In this document: one piece after another, positions 27,531 to 36,567 of the stretch
Numbering within the stretch: position 1 is the first letter of the stretch
Layout: every line of letters starts with the position of its first letter
NCBI RefSeq assembly: GCF_014649735.1
Contig: NZ_BMTP01000012.1
Coordinates: forward strand, 124,001-188,000
Length of the DNA: 64,000 nucleotides
Direction: 5' to 3'
Source: Streptomyces lavendofoliae
Lineage (GTDB): Bacteria; Actinomycetota; Actinomycetes; Streptomycetales; Streptomycetaceae
The notes under the pieces: model-generated
Told to the model about the DNA's origin: nothing
The model's input: the letters and a program-made list of their open reading frames with translations, nothing else
Databases searched by the model: none
Position numbers and translations under genes: made by a program

Positions 27531-27785
27531 GGCCTTCCCGAGGGTCGGTGGGCCGTGCGGCCCCTACGGCCACCGGCTGGCCCATCGTAGCCAGGCAGGA
27601 CCACCCGCCACCCCCGGGCACCCCGCTCCCGTCGCGGTGTCGGACGTATGGACGCAACCTGGCCTGAGTGGAAAGCTCGAAAGACGACCGCGGGCACCGC
27701 CGGAGCTGCCCAAGGCAGGCTCCCCCGCGCCCGCGCCCCCACCTCCACCGTGCACCCCGTGCACTCGCGATCGGGAGGAAGAACC
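27531..27785. promoter_or_regulatory. Divergent promoter region between pgsA and the EF-G-like gene
   Basis: A 255-bp non-coding gap between divergent genes; promoters for both operons must be here. The plus-strand ribosome-binding site GGGAGGAAG (27772-27780) precedes the EF-G-like ATG. I recognise no operator. Confidence 0.4.
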
Positions 27786-29996
27786 ATGGGCGACAAGGCG
27801 AACGCACACCCCGGGGCCGCCGGCAGGGCTATAACGGCCGACCAGCCCTCGTCGATACGGAACGTGGTGCTGGTCGGCCACAGCGGATCCGGCAAGACGA
27901 CCCTCGTGGAGGCCCTCGCGCTGACCGCCGGAGCGGTCAACCGGGCGGGCCGCGTCGAGGAGGGCGGCACGGTCTCCGACCACGACGAGATCGAGCACCG
28001 CCAGCAACGCTCCGTACAGCTGTCCCTCGTCCCCCTCGAATGGGGCGGGTACAAGATCAACCTGCTGGACACCCCGGGATACGCCGACTTCGTCGGGGAG
28101 CTCAGGGCCGGTCTGCGCGCCGCGGACGCGGCCCTCTTCGTCGTCTCGGCCGCCCAGGAGGCCGACGCGGTCGCCGGGTCCTGCCGCGCGGTGTGGGAGG
28201 AGTGCGCGGCGGTCGGCATGCCCCGCGCCATCGTCGTCACCCACCTCGACACCGCGCGCGTCGACTTCGACGAGCTGACCCGGGTCCTGGCGCGGATCTT
28301 CGGCGGCGACGACCCCGACGCCATCCTCCCGCTCTACGTCCCCGTGCTGGGCGCGCAGGCACCCGACGGGCACTCCCCCGCCACCGGGCTGGTGGGGCTC
28401 CTCACCCAGAAGGTGTTCGACTACGCGTCGGGGCGGCGGCGGGAGAACCCTCCCGAGGACGCCCAGCTCCCGCTCATCGCGGAGGCCCGCAACCGCCTGA
28501 TCGAGGGAATCATCGCCGAGAGCGAGGACGAGTCCCTGATGGACCGCTACCTCGGCGGCGAGGACATCGACCTCAAGACCCTCGTCGACGACCTGGAGAA
28601 GGCCGTCGCGCGCGGCTCCTTCCACCCCGTCCTCGCCGCCGCCCCCGCCGCTCCCGGCGGACAGCAGGGCCTCGGCACCGTCGAGCTGCTGGACCTGATC
28701 ACCCGCGGCTTCCCCACCCCCCTGGAACGCGAGGCACCCGCCGTCACCACGCCCGGCGGCACGCCCCGCGCGCCCCTCGCCTGCGACCCGGACGGGCCGC
28801 TCGTCGCCGAGGTCGTGAAGACCTCCTCCGACCCGTACGTCGGGCGGATCTCGCTGGTGCGGGTCTTCTCCGGGACGCTGCGCCCCGACCAGACCGTCCA
28901 CGTCTCGGGTCACGGCCTCGCCGACCGGGGCCTGGAGGACCGCGCCCTCCACGAGGCGGACGAACGGATCGGCGCGCTCTCCGCGCCCTTCGGCAAGCAG
29001 CAGCGGCAGCTGGACCGCTGCGTCGCCGGAGACCTGGCGTGCGTCGCCAAGCTGTCCCGCGCGGAGACCGGCGACACCCTCTCCGCCAAGGACGACCCGC
29101 TGCTGATGGAACCCTGGACGATGCCCGACCCGCTGCTGCCGCTCGCCATCGAGGCGCACAGCAAGGCGGACGAGGACAAGCTGTCCCAGGGGCTGTCCCG
29201 GCTCGTCGCCGAGGACCCGACGATGCGCCTGGAGCAGAACCGGGACACCCACCAGGTCGTCCTGTGGTGCCTGGGCGAGGCGCACAAGGAGGTCGCGCTG
29301 GAGCGCCTGCGCAGCCGCTACGGGGTCCAGGTCGACGTCGTGCCGCACAAGGTGTCGCTGCGCGAGACGTTCGCCGGCCGGGCCTCGGGGCGCGGGCGGC
29401 ACGTCAAGCAGTCCGGCGGGCACGGGCAGTACGCCATCTGCGAGATCGAGGTGGAGCCGCTGCCGCCCGGCTCGGGCATCGAGTTCGTCGACAAGGTCGT
29501 CGGCGGGGCCGTGCCGCGCCAGTTCATCCCGTCCGTCGAGAAGGGCGTACGCGCCCAGGCCGCCAAGGGCGTCGCCGCCGGCCACCCCCTGGTCGACGTG
29601 CGCGTCACCCTGGTCGACGGCAAGGCGCACTCGGTCGACTCCTCCGACGCGGCCTTCCAGACGGCCGGCGCGCTGGCGCTGCGCGAGGCGGCGGCCGACG
29701 CCCGCATCAACCTCCTCGAACCGGTCGCCGAAGTCCAGGTCCTCGTACCGGACGAGTTCGTCGGCCCGGTGATGAGCGACCTCTCCGGCCGGCGCGGACG
29801 CGTCATCGGCACCGAGCAGGCCGGCCAGGGACGGACGCTCGTACGGGCCGACGTACCCGAGATCGAGCTCGGGCGGTACGCCGTCGACCTCCGCTCCCTC
29901 TCCCACGGAACCGGCCGCTTCGACCGTTCCTACGCGCGCCACGAGCCGATGCCCCCGCAGGTCGCCGAGAAGATCCGCGAACGCGTCGCGGCCTGA
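27786..29996 (+). CDS. Elongation factor G-like GTPase (EF-G2 type)
   Basis: A 736-residue paralogue of EF-G with all five EF-G domains. The P-loop is GHSGSGKTTL (residues 31-40) rather than the canonical AHVDHGKTT of EF-G, switch II is DTPGYADF (95-102), and the G4 element reads VVTHLD in place of NKMD. Domain IV loop ASGRGRHVKQSGGHGQYAICEIEVEPL is retained. Such proteins in actinobacteria and Thermus (EF-G-2/EF-G-like) bind GTP but do not clearly replace EF-G; the role is unsettled. ATG 27786 is preceded by GGGAGGAAG. A strong terminator follows the gene. Confidence 0.88.
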   Translation: MGDKANAHPGAAGRAITADQPSSIRNVVLVGHSGSGKTTLVEALALTAGAVNRAGRVEEGGTVSDHDEIEHRQQRSVQLSLVPLEWGGYKINLLDTPGYADFVGELRAGLRAADAALFVVSAAQEADAVAGSCRAVWEECAAVGMPRAIVVTHLDTARVDFDELTRVLARIFGGDDPDAILPLYVPVLGAQAPDGHSPATGLVGLLTQKVFDYASGRRRENPPEDAQLPLIAEARNRLIEGIIAESEDESLMDRYLGGEDIDLKTLVDDLEKAVARGSFHPVLAAAPAAPGGQQGLGTVELLDLITRGFPTPLEREAPAVTTPGGTPRAPLACDPDGPLVAEVVKTSSDPYVGRISLVRVFSGTLRPDQTVHVSGHGLADRGLEDRALHEADERIGALSAPFGKQQRQLDRCVAGDLACVAKLSRAETGDTLSAKDDPLLMEPWTMPDPLLPLAIEAHSKADEDKLSQGLSRLVAEDPTMRLEQNRDTHQVVLWCLGEAHKEVALERLRSRYGVQVDVVPHKVSLRETFAGRASGRGRHVKQSGGHGQYAICEIEVEPLPPGSGIEFVDKVVGGAVPRQFIPSVEKGVRAQAAKGVAAGHPLVDVRVTLVDGKAHSVDSSDAAFQTAGALALREAAADARINLLEPVAEVQVLVPDEFVGPVMSDLSGRRGRVIGTEQAGQGRTLVRADVPEIELGRYAVDLRSLSHGTGRFDRSYARHEPMPPQVAEKIRERVAA

Positions 29997-30011
29997 CCGG
30001 AGTTCCTCCCG

Positions 30012-30044
30012 TACCGCCCGTCCCGGCCCCCGGGACGGGCGGTA
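30012..30044 (+). terminator. Terminator after the EF-G-like gene
   Basis: Perfect 15-bp arms (30012-30026 and 30030-30044, TACCGCCCGTCCCGG / CCGGGACGGGCGGTA) around a 3-base loop, 16 bases past the stop. Confidence 0.85.
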
Positions 30045-30171
30045 TCGCGCCGTCCGCCGACGCGCGGCCCACGTCCTCGATAGGCTGTAGTGCCCCGCTC
30101 ACCAGGTGTGCCGGGCACGGGGGTTGGGAACAGACCGCAGTGCGGACACAGGCGGCGATGGGGGCGGCGAA

Positions 30172-31824
30172 GTGACAATGGACAGTTTCGGTCCCGGGGC
30201 CCAGGTCCCGCTCCAGGGCTCGGCCGGGCAGACCGTGGCGACGCACGCGCTGGCCTCCGCCGCGTACCGGGAGAACGTCGACGTCGAGGAGATCCTCAAG
30301 GCCAACAACGAGTGGCACGAGTCGACCGTCACCAAGGGCAGGTTCTCGCTCTTCAAACCGACCCTCGGCGAGGCGTTCTCCCGCGCCGTGCAGGTCCGGA
30401 TGCTCGGCGGCGCCCGCAAACCGCTCATCCAGTCCTTCGGCACCGACCCCCAGCCGGTCGTGGAGCACTGCCTGGCCGCCTCGAACATCCGCAAGCAGCG
30501 GGACACACGGCTGACGCTCATCACCCTGCTCTTCGGGGTGCTGTTCCTGCCCGGCATGCTGGTGTGGCTGACCGTCTTCCAGCTGCGCCGCACCCTGGCC
30601 GCCGGCACGGCCGGCAGGCGCTCCGGCGCGTTGGGCACCCTGCTGCTCGTCGGGGTCGGCATCCTGGCCGCCCTCTTCCTCTTCAAGCTGCCGTTCACCG
30701 GACTGCTCGCGCTCTACCTCCGCGCCATGTTCATCGCCCCCGTGATCGGCTGGTTCCTGGCCAAGCGGATCTGCGAGGCGACCGCGAAGGACCTGCGGGC
30801 CCGCTGGGAGTCCCTGCTCAGCGGCGGCGGCGGAATGGGCCCCAAGATCCCCGAGGCCGTGCCGCACGACCCCGACGAGACCGCCGCCGAGGAGCTGCGC
30901 CTCCAGCTGGAGAAGCTCACCGCCGAGCAGCGTTCCAACGTCGTCTTCTACGCCGGCCCCAAGGGCATCCTCGGCATGGGCACCCGCTGGGGCAGCTGGC
31001 ACCTCGCGGAGGAGCTGGTCCCCAAGGAGGGGAAGGAGATCCACGCCTTCCGCACGTGGGACGTCATCCGCCCCATCCACGACGAGCTCAAGCTGCTGGA
31101 GCGCGGCACCCTCAAGACCGGGTTCCCCACCCCGTCGGTGAAGCACTGGATCGTCACGCCCGTCGGGGAGGGGGCCAAGGAGGTCGCCCGGCCCGAGGGT
31201 GAGGACGTCGTGGCGTACCAGGTGAAGCCGCACGAGATACAGCGCGTCTGCAACGAGAACCAGTTCGGCAAGGGCAACCGCCACTACCTGGGCGTGCAGT
31301 TCGTGCTGTGGGACGGCCAGCTGGTCCTCACGATGATGGTCACCGTCACGGCGCTCCTGCACACGCTGCGCATCGAGGTCACCGGCCACGCCCTGGGCCC
31401 CGTGCACGGCCTGTTCACGACGAAGCCGGAGCCCAAGAAGAAGGTGGTCTCCAAGACCGTGCGGTTCTGGGAGACCAAGGAGATCCCGCTGCCGCTGATC
31501 GACAACGACGAGGTGGTGCGCCTCGCGGTCCGGGCCCCGCTGACCTGGTTCCCGCCGGTCCTGGACTTCCTCGGCGGCAAGCTGGTCCTGCCCGAGCCCT
31601 TCGGCCTGCGGCACGCCTGGGCCTCCCAGCCCTGGCGCCACCGCTTCATGGCCGACGACGCCATCCGCGCGGCGACCCCGGTCATGCGGGCGGTGCACAC
31701 CGCGACCATCAAGATGCTCGACGAGCACGGCGTGGACACCGAGCGCTTCACCAACCGGTCGATGGTCCTCAGCGGAAGCGTCCAGGACCCGATGCCGAAG
31801 AAGGCCGACACGTACGACGCGTGA
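30172..31824 (+). CDS. Uncharacterised membrane protein, 550 residues
   Basis: No family recognised with confidence. The N-terminal third is soluble (ASAAYRENVDVEEILKANNEWH, then KGRFSLFKPTLGEAFSRAVQV). Two clear hydrophobic pairs follow at about residues 118-140 (LTLITLLFGVLFLPGMLVWLTVF) and 150-200 (GTLLLVGVGILAALFLFKL, GLLALYLRAMFIAPVIGWFLA). A long soluble region with the motif NVVFYAGPKGILGMGTRWG comes next, and another hydrophobic stretch (GQLVLTMMVTVTALLHTLRIEV). GTG 30172 gives VTMDSFGPG; ATG 30178 is equally possible. It converges on HIT. With the EF-G-like gene it interrupts the mycobacterial HIT-pgsA adjacency. Confidence 0.75.
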   Translation: MTMDSFGPGAQVPLQGSAGQTVATHALASAAYRENVDVEEILKANNEWHESTVTKGRFSLFKPTLGEAFSRAVQVRMLGGARKPLIQSFGTDPQPVVEHCLAASNIRKQRDTRLTLITLLFGVLFLPGMLVWLTVFQLRRTLAAGTAGRRSGALGTLLLVGVGILAALFLFKLPFTGLLALYLRAMFIAPVIGWFLAKRICEATAKDLRARWESLLSGGGGMGPKIPEAVPHDPDETAAEELRLQLEKLTAEQRSNVVFYAGPKGILGMGTRWGSWHLAEELVPKEGKEIHAFRTWDVIRPIHDELKLLERGTLKTGFPTPSVKHWIVTPVGEGAKEVARPEGEDVVAYQVKPHEIQRVCNENQFGKGNRHYLGVQFVLWDGQLVLTMMVTVTALLHTLRIEVTGHALGPVHGLFTTKPEPKKKVVSKTVRFWETKEIPLPLIDNDEVVRLAVRAPLTWFPPVLDFLGGKLVLPEPFGLRHAWASQPWRHRFMADDAIRAATPVMRAVHTATIKMLDEHGVDTERFTNRSMVLSGSVQDPMPKKADTYDA

Positions 31825-31890
31825 CGCCGCGGTACGGCGGTACCCCGGTGCGGCGGGCTCGCCAAGCCACACCGGCGGACGCCGCCGCGA

Positions 31891-32439
31891 CTAGGCGGTG
31901 GGCCAGGCTTCGGCGAGCATCCGCCTCGTGTCGCCGAGGAGCTGCGGCAGTACCTTGGTGTGGCCGACGACCGGCATGAAGTTGGTGTCGCCGCCCCAGC
32001 GCGGGACGATGTGCTGGTGCAGGTGGGCGGCGATGCCGGCCCCGGCGGCACTGCCCTGGTTGAGCCCGATGTTGAAGCCGTGCGCCCCGGACGCGGTGCG
32101 CAGCGCGGCCATCGCCTGCTTCGTCAGCAGCGCCAGCTCGGCCGTCTCGGCGTCGTCCAGCTCCGTGTAGTCGGCGACGTGCCGGAAGGGGACGATCATC
32201 AGGTGCCCGCCGTTGTACGGGTACAGGTTGAGCACGGCGTACACCGTCTCGCCCCGCGCCACGACGAGGCCGTCCTCGTCGGACTTGGCCGGGATGGCGC
32301 AGAACGGACAGCCGTCGTCGGCGCCGGGGCCGGTCGGCTTGTTCTCCCCCTGGATGTACGCCATCCGGTGGGGCGTCCACAGGCGCTGGAACGCGTCAGG
32401 CGTCCCGACTCCGATCTGCTGCTCCGGCTCAGTCGTCAT
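31891..32439 (-). CDS. HIT-family nucleotide hydrolase/phosphorylase
   Basis: Histidine-triad protein, probably an AP4A phosphorylase or related dinucleotide-acting enzyme in actinobacteria; substrate not determined here. 182 residues. The catalytic triad motif is HLHQHIVPR, with the zinc-type pair C44-x-x-C47 (GCPFCAIP) near the N-terminus and NLYPYNGGHLMIVPFRHVADY. ATG 32439 (MTTEPEQ) was selected; a start four codons earlier (MLARM) is equally plausible as neither has a clear ribosome-binding site. It follows thrS as in mycobacteria. Confidence 0.92.
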   Translation of the reverse strand: MTTEPEQQIGVGTPDAFQRLWTPHRMAYIQGENKPTGPGADDGCPFCAIPAKSDEDGLVVARGETVYAVLNLYPYNGGHLMIVPFRHVADYTELDDAETAELALLTKQAMAALRTASGAHGFNIGLNQGSAAGAGIAAHLHQHIVPRWGGDTNFMPVVGHTKVLPQLLGDTRRMLAEAWPTA

Positions 32440-32474
32440 GCGAGCCAGCATATTCGCTGGCGGTGGAGCGAGAA

Positions 32475-32511
32475 CCGAGGGGCGGTCCCGTCGAGCGGGA
32501 CCGCCCCTCGG
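32475..32511 (-). terminator. Terminator downstream of thrS
   Basis: A perfect 16-bp stem (32475-32490 and 32496-32511) with a 5-base loop, ten bases past the thrS stop and upstream of HIT. Confidence 0.85.
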
Positions 32512-32520
32512 CATGGCGCG

Positions 32521-34497
32521 TCACACCTGGACGCGGCGCTCCACGACGTCGGCGATCTTCGCCAGCGCCTCCTCGCGCGGGATGCCGTTCTCCTGCGAAC
32601 CGTCCCGGTAGCGGAAGGAGACCGTGCCGGCGTTCATGTCGTCGTCACCGACGATGATCATGAAGGGGACCTTGAGCTTCTGGTGGTTGCGGATCTTCTT
32701 CTGCATCCGGTCCGACGAGGCGTCCACCTCGACCCGCAGGCCCTTCCGCTTCGCCTCGGCGGCGAACTCCTGGAGGTACTCGACGTGCGCGTCACCGATC
32801 GGGATGCCGACCGCCTGCACCGGGGCCAGCCACGGCGGCATGGCGCCCGCGTAGTGCTCCAGCAGGACCGCGAAGAACCGCTCGATCGAGCCGAAGAGGG
32901 CGCGGTGGATCATGACCGGCCGCTGGCGGGAGCCGTCGGGGGCGGTGTACTCCAGGTTGAACCGCTCCGGCAGGTTGAAGTCGAGCTGGACGGTCGACAT
33001 CTGCCACGTCCGGCCGATGGCGTCCTTCGCCTGCACCGAGATCTTCGGGCCGTAGAAGGCCGCGCCGCCCGGGTCCGGGGTCAGCGGCAGCCCCTGCTTC
33101 TCGGCCACCTGCCGCAGGGTCTCGGTGGCCTCCTCCCAGATCTCGTCCGAGCCGACGAACTTCTCCGGGTCCTTGGTGGACAGCTCCAGGTAGAAGTCGT
33201 TCAGGCCGTAGTCGCGCAGCAGGTTCAGGACGAAGGTCAGCGTCTTGTCGAGCTCCTCCGCCATCTGCTCCTTGGTGCAGTAGATGTGCGCGTCGTCCTG
33301 GGTGAAGCCACGGGCGCGGGTCAGGCCGTGCACGACGCCGGACTTCTCGTACCGGTACACGGTGCCGAACTCGAACAGGCGCAGCGGCAGCTCACGGTAG
33401 GACCGCCCGCGCGCGTCGAAGATCAGGTTGTGCATCGGGCAGTTCATGGGCTTGAGGTAGTAGTCCACGCCCTCGTCGAGCTGCATGGGCGGGTACATGC
33501 CGTCGGCGTACCAGTCCAGGTGGCCGGAGGTCTCGAAGAGGCGGCCCTTCGTGGCGTGCGGGGTGTAGACGAACTCGTACCCCTCCTCCTCGTGGCGGCG
33601 GCGCGAGTAGTCCTCCATGACCCGGCGGATGATGCCGCCCCGGGGGTGGAAGACCGCGAGGCCGGAGCCGATCTGGTCCGGGATGGAGAACAGGTCCAGC
33701 TCGGAGCCCAGGCGGCGGTGGTCGCGCTTCTCGGCCTCGGCGAGGAAGTCCAGGTGGGCCTTCAGCTCGTCCTTCGACGGCCAGGCGGTGCCGTAGATGC
33801 GCTGGAGCATCGGGTTCTTCTCGCTGCCGCGCCAGTACGCCGCGGCGTTGCGCATCAGCTTGAACGCCGGGATGTTCCGGGTGGTGGGCAGGTGCGGGCC
33901 GCGGCAGAGGTCCTTCCAGCACAGCTCGCCGGTCTTGGCGTCGAGGTTGTCGTAGATGGTCAGCTCGCCGCCGCCCACCTCGACGTCCGCGCCGTCGTCG
34001 CTGGACGCGGAGCCCTTGATGCCGATGAGCTCCAGCTTGTACGGCTCGTCGTGGAGCTCCTCGCGGGCGGCCTCGTCGGTCACCACACGGCGGGAGAAGC
34101 GCTGTCCGCGCTTCTGGATCTCCTGCATCTTCTTCTCGATGGCCTTCAGGTCATCGGGGGTGAAGGGGCGCTCGACGTCGAAGTCGTAGTAGAAGCCGTC
34201 CTTGACCGGCGGGCCGATGCCCAGCTTCGCCTCGGGGAACAGTTCCTGCACGGCCTGCGCCATGACGTGCGCGGTGGAGTGGCGCAGGATGTTCAGGCCG
34301 TCCTCGGAGGAGATCTCCACCGGCTCGACGGTCTCGCCGTCGGCGATCTCGTACGCCAGGTCCTTCAGCTCGCCCGCGACGCGGGCGGCCACGACGGTGC
34401 GCTCACCGGCGAAGAGGTCGGCGGCCGTAGTGCCCGTCGTCACCACGCGCTCTTCCCGCTCGGAATCGCGTTGGATGATCACACGGACGTCTGACAC
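32521..34497 (-). CDS. thrS: Threonyl-tRNA synthetase
   Basis: Charges tRNA-Thr; class II synthetase with N-terminal TGS and editing domains. 658 residues. TGS lies at residues 1-65, the editing site at about 75-230 (HSTAHVMAQAVQELFPEAKLGIGPP), the catalytic core holds the zinc ligands (C in KPMNCPMHNLIF, H and H in the later RPVMIHRALFGS region), and the C-terminal anticodon domain ends with RYRDGSQENGIPREEALAKIADVV. GTG 34497 is preceded by GGAGAGACC. Its 112-base upstream gap is too short for a T-box leader. Confidence 0.97.
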   Translation of the reverse strand: MSDVRVIIQRDSEREERVVTTGTTAADLFAGERTVVAARVAGELKDLAYEIADGETVEPVEISSEDGLNILRHSTAHVMAQAVQELFPEAKLGIGPPVKDGFYYDFDVERPFTPDDLKAIEKKMQEIQKRGQRFSRRVVTDEAAREELHDEPYKLELIGIKGSASSDDGADVEVGGGELTIYDNLDAKTGELCWKDLCRGPHLPTTRNIPAFKLMRNAAAYWRGSEKNPMLQRIYGTAWPSKDELKAHLDFLAEAEKRDHRRLGSELDLFSIPDQIGSGLAVFHPRGGIIRRVMEDYSRRRHEEEGYEFVYTPHATKGRLFETSGHLDWYADGMYPPMQLDEGVDYYLKPMNCPMHNLIFDARGRSYRELPLRLFEFGTVYRYEKSGVVHGLTRARGFTQDDAHIYCTKEQMAEELDKTLTFVLNLLRDYGLNDFYLELSTKDPEKFVGSDEIWEEATETLRQVAEKQGLPLTPDPGGAAFYGPKISVQAKDAIGRTWQMSTVQLDFNLPERFNLEYTAPDGSRQRPVMIHRALFGSIERFFAVLLEHYAGAMPPWLAPVQAVGIPIGDAHVEYLQEFAAEAKRKGLRVEVDASSDRMQKKIRNHQKLKVPFMIIVGDDDMNAGTVSFRYRDGSQENGIPREEALAKIADVVERRVQV

Positions 34498-34609
34498 CGG
34501 TCTCTCCTGACTGAAGGGGCAGCGCGCCGCCTGACGTATGGCGACGGCCGGACGTCATGGTACCGAGCCGTCCGCCCCGCCCGCGAAACGGTTTCCCCCG
34601 CTACGGGTC

Positions 34610-35845
34610 TCACTCCCCCGGCCCGCACGCCTCCCCGAAGACGCCCAGGTTCTCGTGGAGGGACTTCATCAGCCGGTCCCGCTCCGCCTCGTCGACCTGT
34701 ACGGGGACGACCCCGGATGCGTCGGTCAGGCGCCGGAATCCGCCCCTGCTCTCCAGCCGGCCCACCACCCGGATGGGCAGCCCGACGAGGTGCGCGTGCC
34801 CGGCCGTGCGGTACGACTCCTCGTCCAGCGCCACGCGTACGTGCGGCACCTCCGCCCCGGCCAGCACCCGCAGCCGCACCGTGCCCGCTCCGCGCGGCCC
34901 CGACCGGCGCATCCGCACCACCGTCCCGGTGATCCGGACCGGCACCGAGGGCTCGTCCTGGAGGTACCGGGCGCCCGCCTCCCGCAGCGCGGGCAGGTCG
35001 CCGGGCGAGAACTCGACCGGCTCGGGCCGGGCCGCGCACCCATCCGGCACGCCCGCGGCGGGCGCCCACGCGAGGGCGATCCGGGCGCCCTCCGTACCGC
35101 GCACCAGGGACACGAGCGCCTCGGTCAGTTCCCGGCTGACGCCCGCCCCGACGGCCGAGTCGAACGCCTCCGGCCTGCCGGTCGCCCGCTGGTAGTCCAC
35201 GGCCTCACGCGCGGCGTGCAGGGCGTGGTAGAGCCGCGCGGTGACCACCCGGCCGGGGTCGACGGGCACGAACGCGGTGAGCCCGCGCCCACCCTGCACG
35301 TTGCCGACCAGGACGCCCTCCAGCGACGCCTGGGCCTGCCGCCGGTGCCGGGCGCCGTGGTAGCCGGTGCGGCCCCGCGCCGCGAGGGCGCCGGCCAGCA
35401 GGACCTGCCGGGCGGCGGAGCGAAGTTGCTCCTGGACGGTCCAGGCGACGGTGCCGGAGGGGCCCTGGGGGACGTCCCGCCACCAGCGGACCTCGTCGCT
35501 GGGGACGGTGAGGCCGACGAGCACCTCGCGCGCGGAGGGCGCGGCGCAGCGGGACAGGGCGGTGAGGGCCTCGCCGATGAGGTCCTCGCAGTCGGGGAAG
35601 GCGCGGCTCTCGGGGACCAGGAGGCTGGTGGTGCCGGCGCCGGGGCCGGGCGGGGTCCAGCGGCTGTAGCGGCCGGCCGCCCCGCCCCGGCGGCGCCAGC
35701 CGTGCCGGTCCAGCAGGGCACCGAGGACCCGGGGGTCGACCTGGGCGGGGTCCAGGGGGCCGGTGTGGCCCGGCGGACCGGGCACCGGCGTACCGGGCAC
35801 GGGCATCGGGTGCGGCCGCATGGGCTCGTCGATCGGCCGGTGCAT
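34610..35845 (-). CDS. Unknown protein, 411 residues, paired with a DUF4365 gene
   Basis: Not recognised. No membrane segments or signal peptide. The first 40 residues are Pro-rich (MHRPIDEPMRPHPMPVPGTPV), then a mostly helical soluble region with DLIGEALTALSRCAAPSAREVLVGL and RQAQASLEGVLVGNVQGGRGL. The C-terminal ~110 residues look like beta strands of an OB-like or nucleic-acid-binding domain (VPVRITGTVVRMRRSG...GLPIRVVGRLESRGGFRRLTDASGVV); that reading is a guess from pattern. ATG 35845 has GGGAGGAAGACC upstream and overlaps the DUF4365 stop by one base, so the two are made together. Confidence 0.7.
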   Translation of the reverse strand: MHRPIDEPMRPHPMPVPGTPVPGPPGHTGPLDPAQVDPRVLGALLDRHGWRRRGGAAGRYSRWTPPGPGAGTTSLLVPESRAFPDCEDLIGEALTALSRCAAPSAREVLVGLTVPSDEVRWWRDVPQGPSGTVAWTVQEQLRSAARQVLLAGALAARGRTGYHGARHRRQAQASLEGVLVGNVQGGRGLTAFVPVDPGRVVTARLYHALHAAREAVDYQRATGRPEAFDSAVGAGVSRELTEALVSLVRGTEGARIALAWAPAAGVPDGCAARPEPVEFSPGDLPALREAGARYLQDEPSVPVRITGTVVRMRRSGPRGAGTVRLRVLAGAEVPHVRVALDEESYRTAGHAHLVGLPIRVVGRLESRGGFRRLTDASGVVPVQVDEAERDRLMKSLHENLGVFGEACGPGE

Positions 35846-36411
35846 CAGGGTCTTCCTCCCGCCCCGATCCGGGTCATGATCTCGCAGAGCGCCCGGTCGT
35901 CGAATATCCGATTCGTTGGTATGCGCACGGTGGTGCGGCGCCGGCCGGTGACCGGATGGCCCGCGAGGTTGGTCCAGTAGCAGCAGTGCCGCAGGTCGAG
36001 GCGGTCGTGACCGGCGCGCAGCCAGTCCTCCCGGGTCCGGGGGACGATCATCACGACCAGGATCTTGTGCACCGAGACGGGTGTGCGGGCCAGCTTCACC
36101 AGGTGGTCGTTGTCGAGGGTGAAGGAGAACGTGGGTCCGGCCGGACGGGGCGGGATCTGGTAGGTGCACTTGAGCTGCACCTTGATGGTGACCTCGTCGT
36201 CCACGGTGTGCCCGGGGGCGCTGTGGCTGACGTGCCAGTCGATGCCGTTGTCCGGAAAGGGCTGGGAGAGCGAGCACCCGGCGGCCGCGGCGACCGCGTG
36301 GAGGTAGCCCACCTGGAGGGTCTCCATGCAGGCGGTGGTGGCGAGTGCGCCCCGCAGCGGTGCGACGTGCTGGGGAAGCAGCCCGCCGGGTTCGGGCTGC
36401 GCGAGCGCCAT
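35845..36411 (-). CDS. DUF4365 domain-containing protein (PD-(D/E)XK nuclease-like fold)
   Basis: A 188-residue protein of the DUF4365 type. The conserved core reads NGIDWHVSHSA...VTIKVQLKCTY: the aspartate and the later QLK triplet correspond to the D...QxK active-site pattern of PD-(D/E)XK-like nucleases. Whether it cuts nucleic acid is unknown. Such domains also appear in defence-associated genes of other bacteria. ATG 36411 has a good GAGGAG upstream. It is cotranscribed and translationally coupled with the 411-residue protein and is divergent from a DnaQ-like exonuclease. Confidence 0.75.
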   Translation of the reverse strand: MALAQPEPGGLLPQHVAPLRGALATTACMETLQVGYLHAVAAAAGCSLSQPFPDNGIDWHVSHSAPGHTVDDEVTIKVQLKCTYQIPPRPAGPTFSFTLDNDHLVKLARTPVSVHKILVVMIVPRTREDWLRAGHDRLDLRHCCYWTNLAGHPVTGRRRTTVRIPTNRIFDDRALCEIMTRIGAGGRP

Positions 36412-36482
36412 GGCTCCTCATGCCTTCCCGGCCGACGACGGGGTGTCAGTTCGACGGCCCCTCACCTGTGTTGTCACCACGT

Positions 36483-36498
36483 TGCGTACGGTGCAAAC
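36483..36498. promoter_or_regulatory. Operator-like inverted repeat in the DUF4365/exonuclease divergent region
   Basis: GTTGC...GCAAAC symmetry around GTACGG (about 36482-36499) lies in the 156-bp divergent gap. Plausible operator or coincidence; no regulator is inferred. Confidence 0.25.
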
Positions 36499-36567
36499 GG
36501 CGCGGGTATCACCGTTTCGGGCAGGGGGATCACGCCATCTGCCGGGCACGCGCGAGGAGTTCGGGGT

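Noticed and set aside
34498..34609. T-box leader upstream of thrS
   Set aside because: Gap of 112 bases is too short and lacks a T-box sequence; alaS and hisS also have none.
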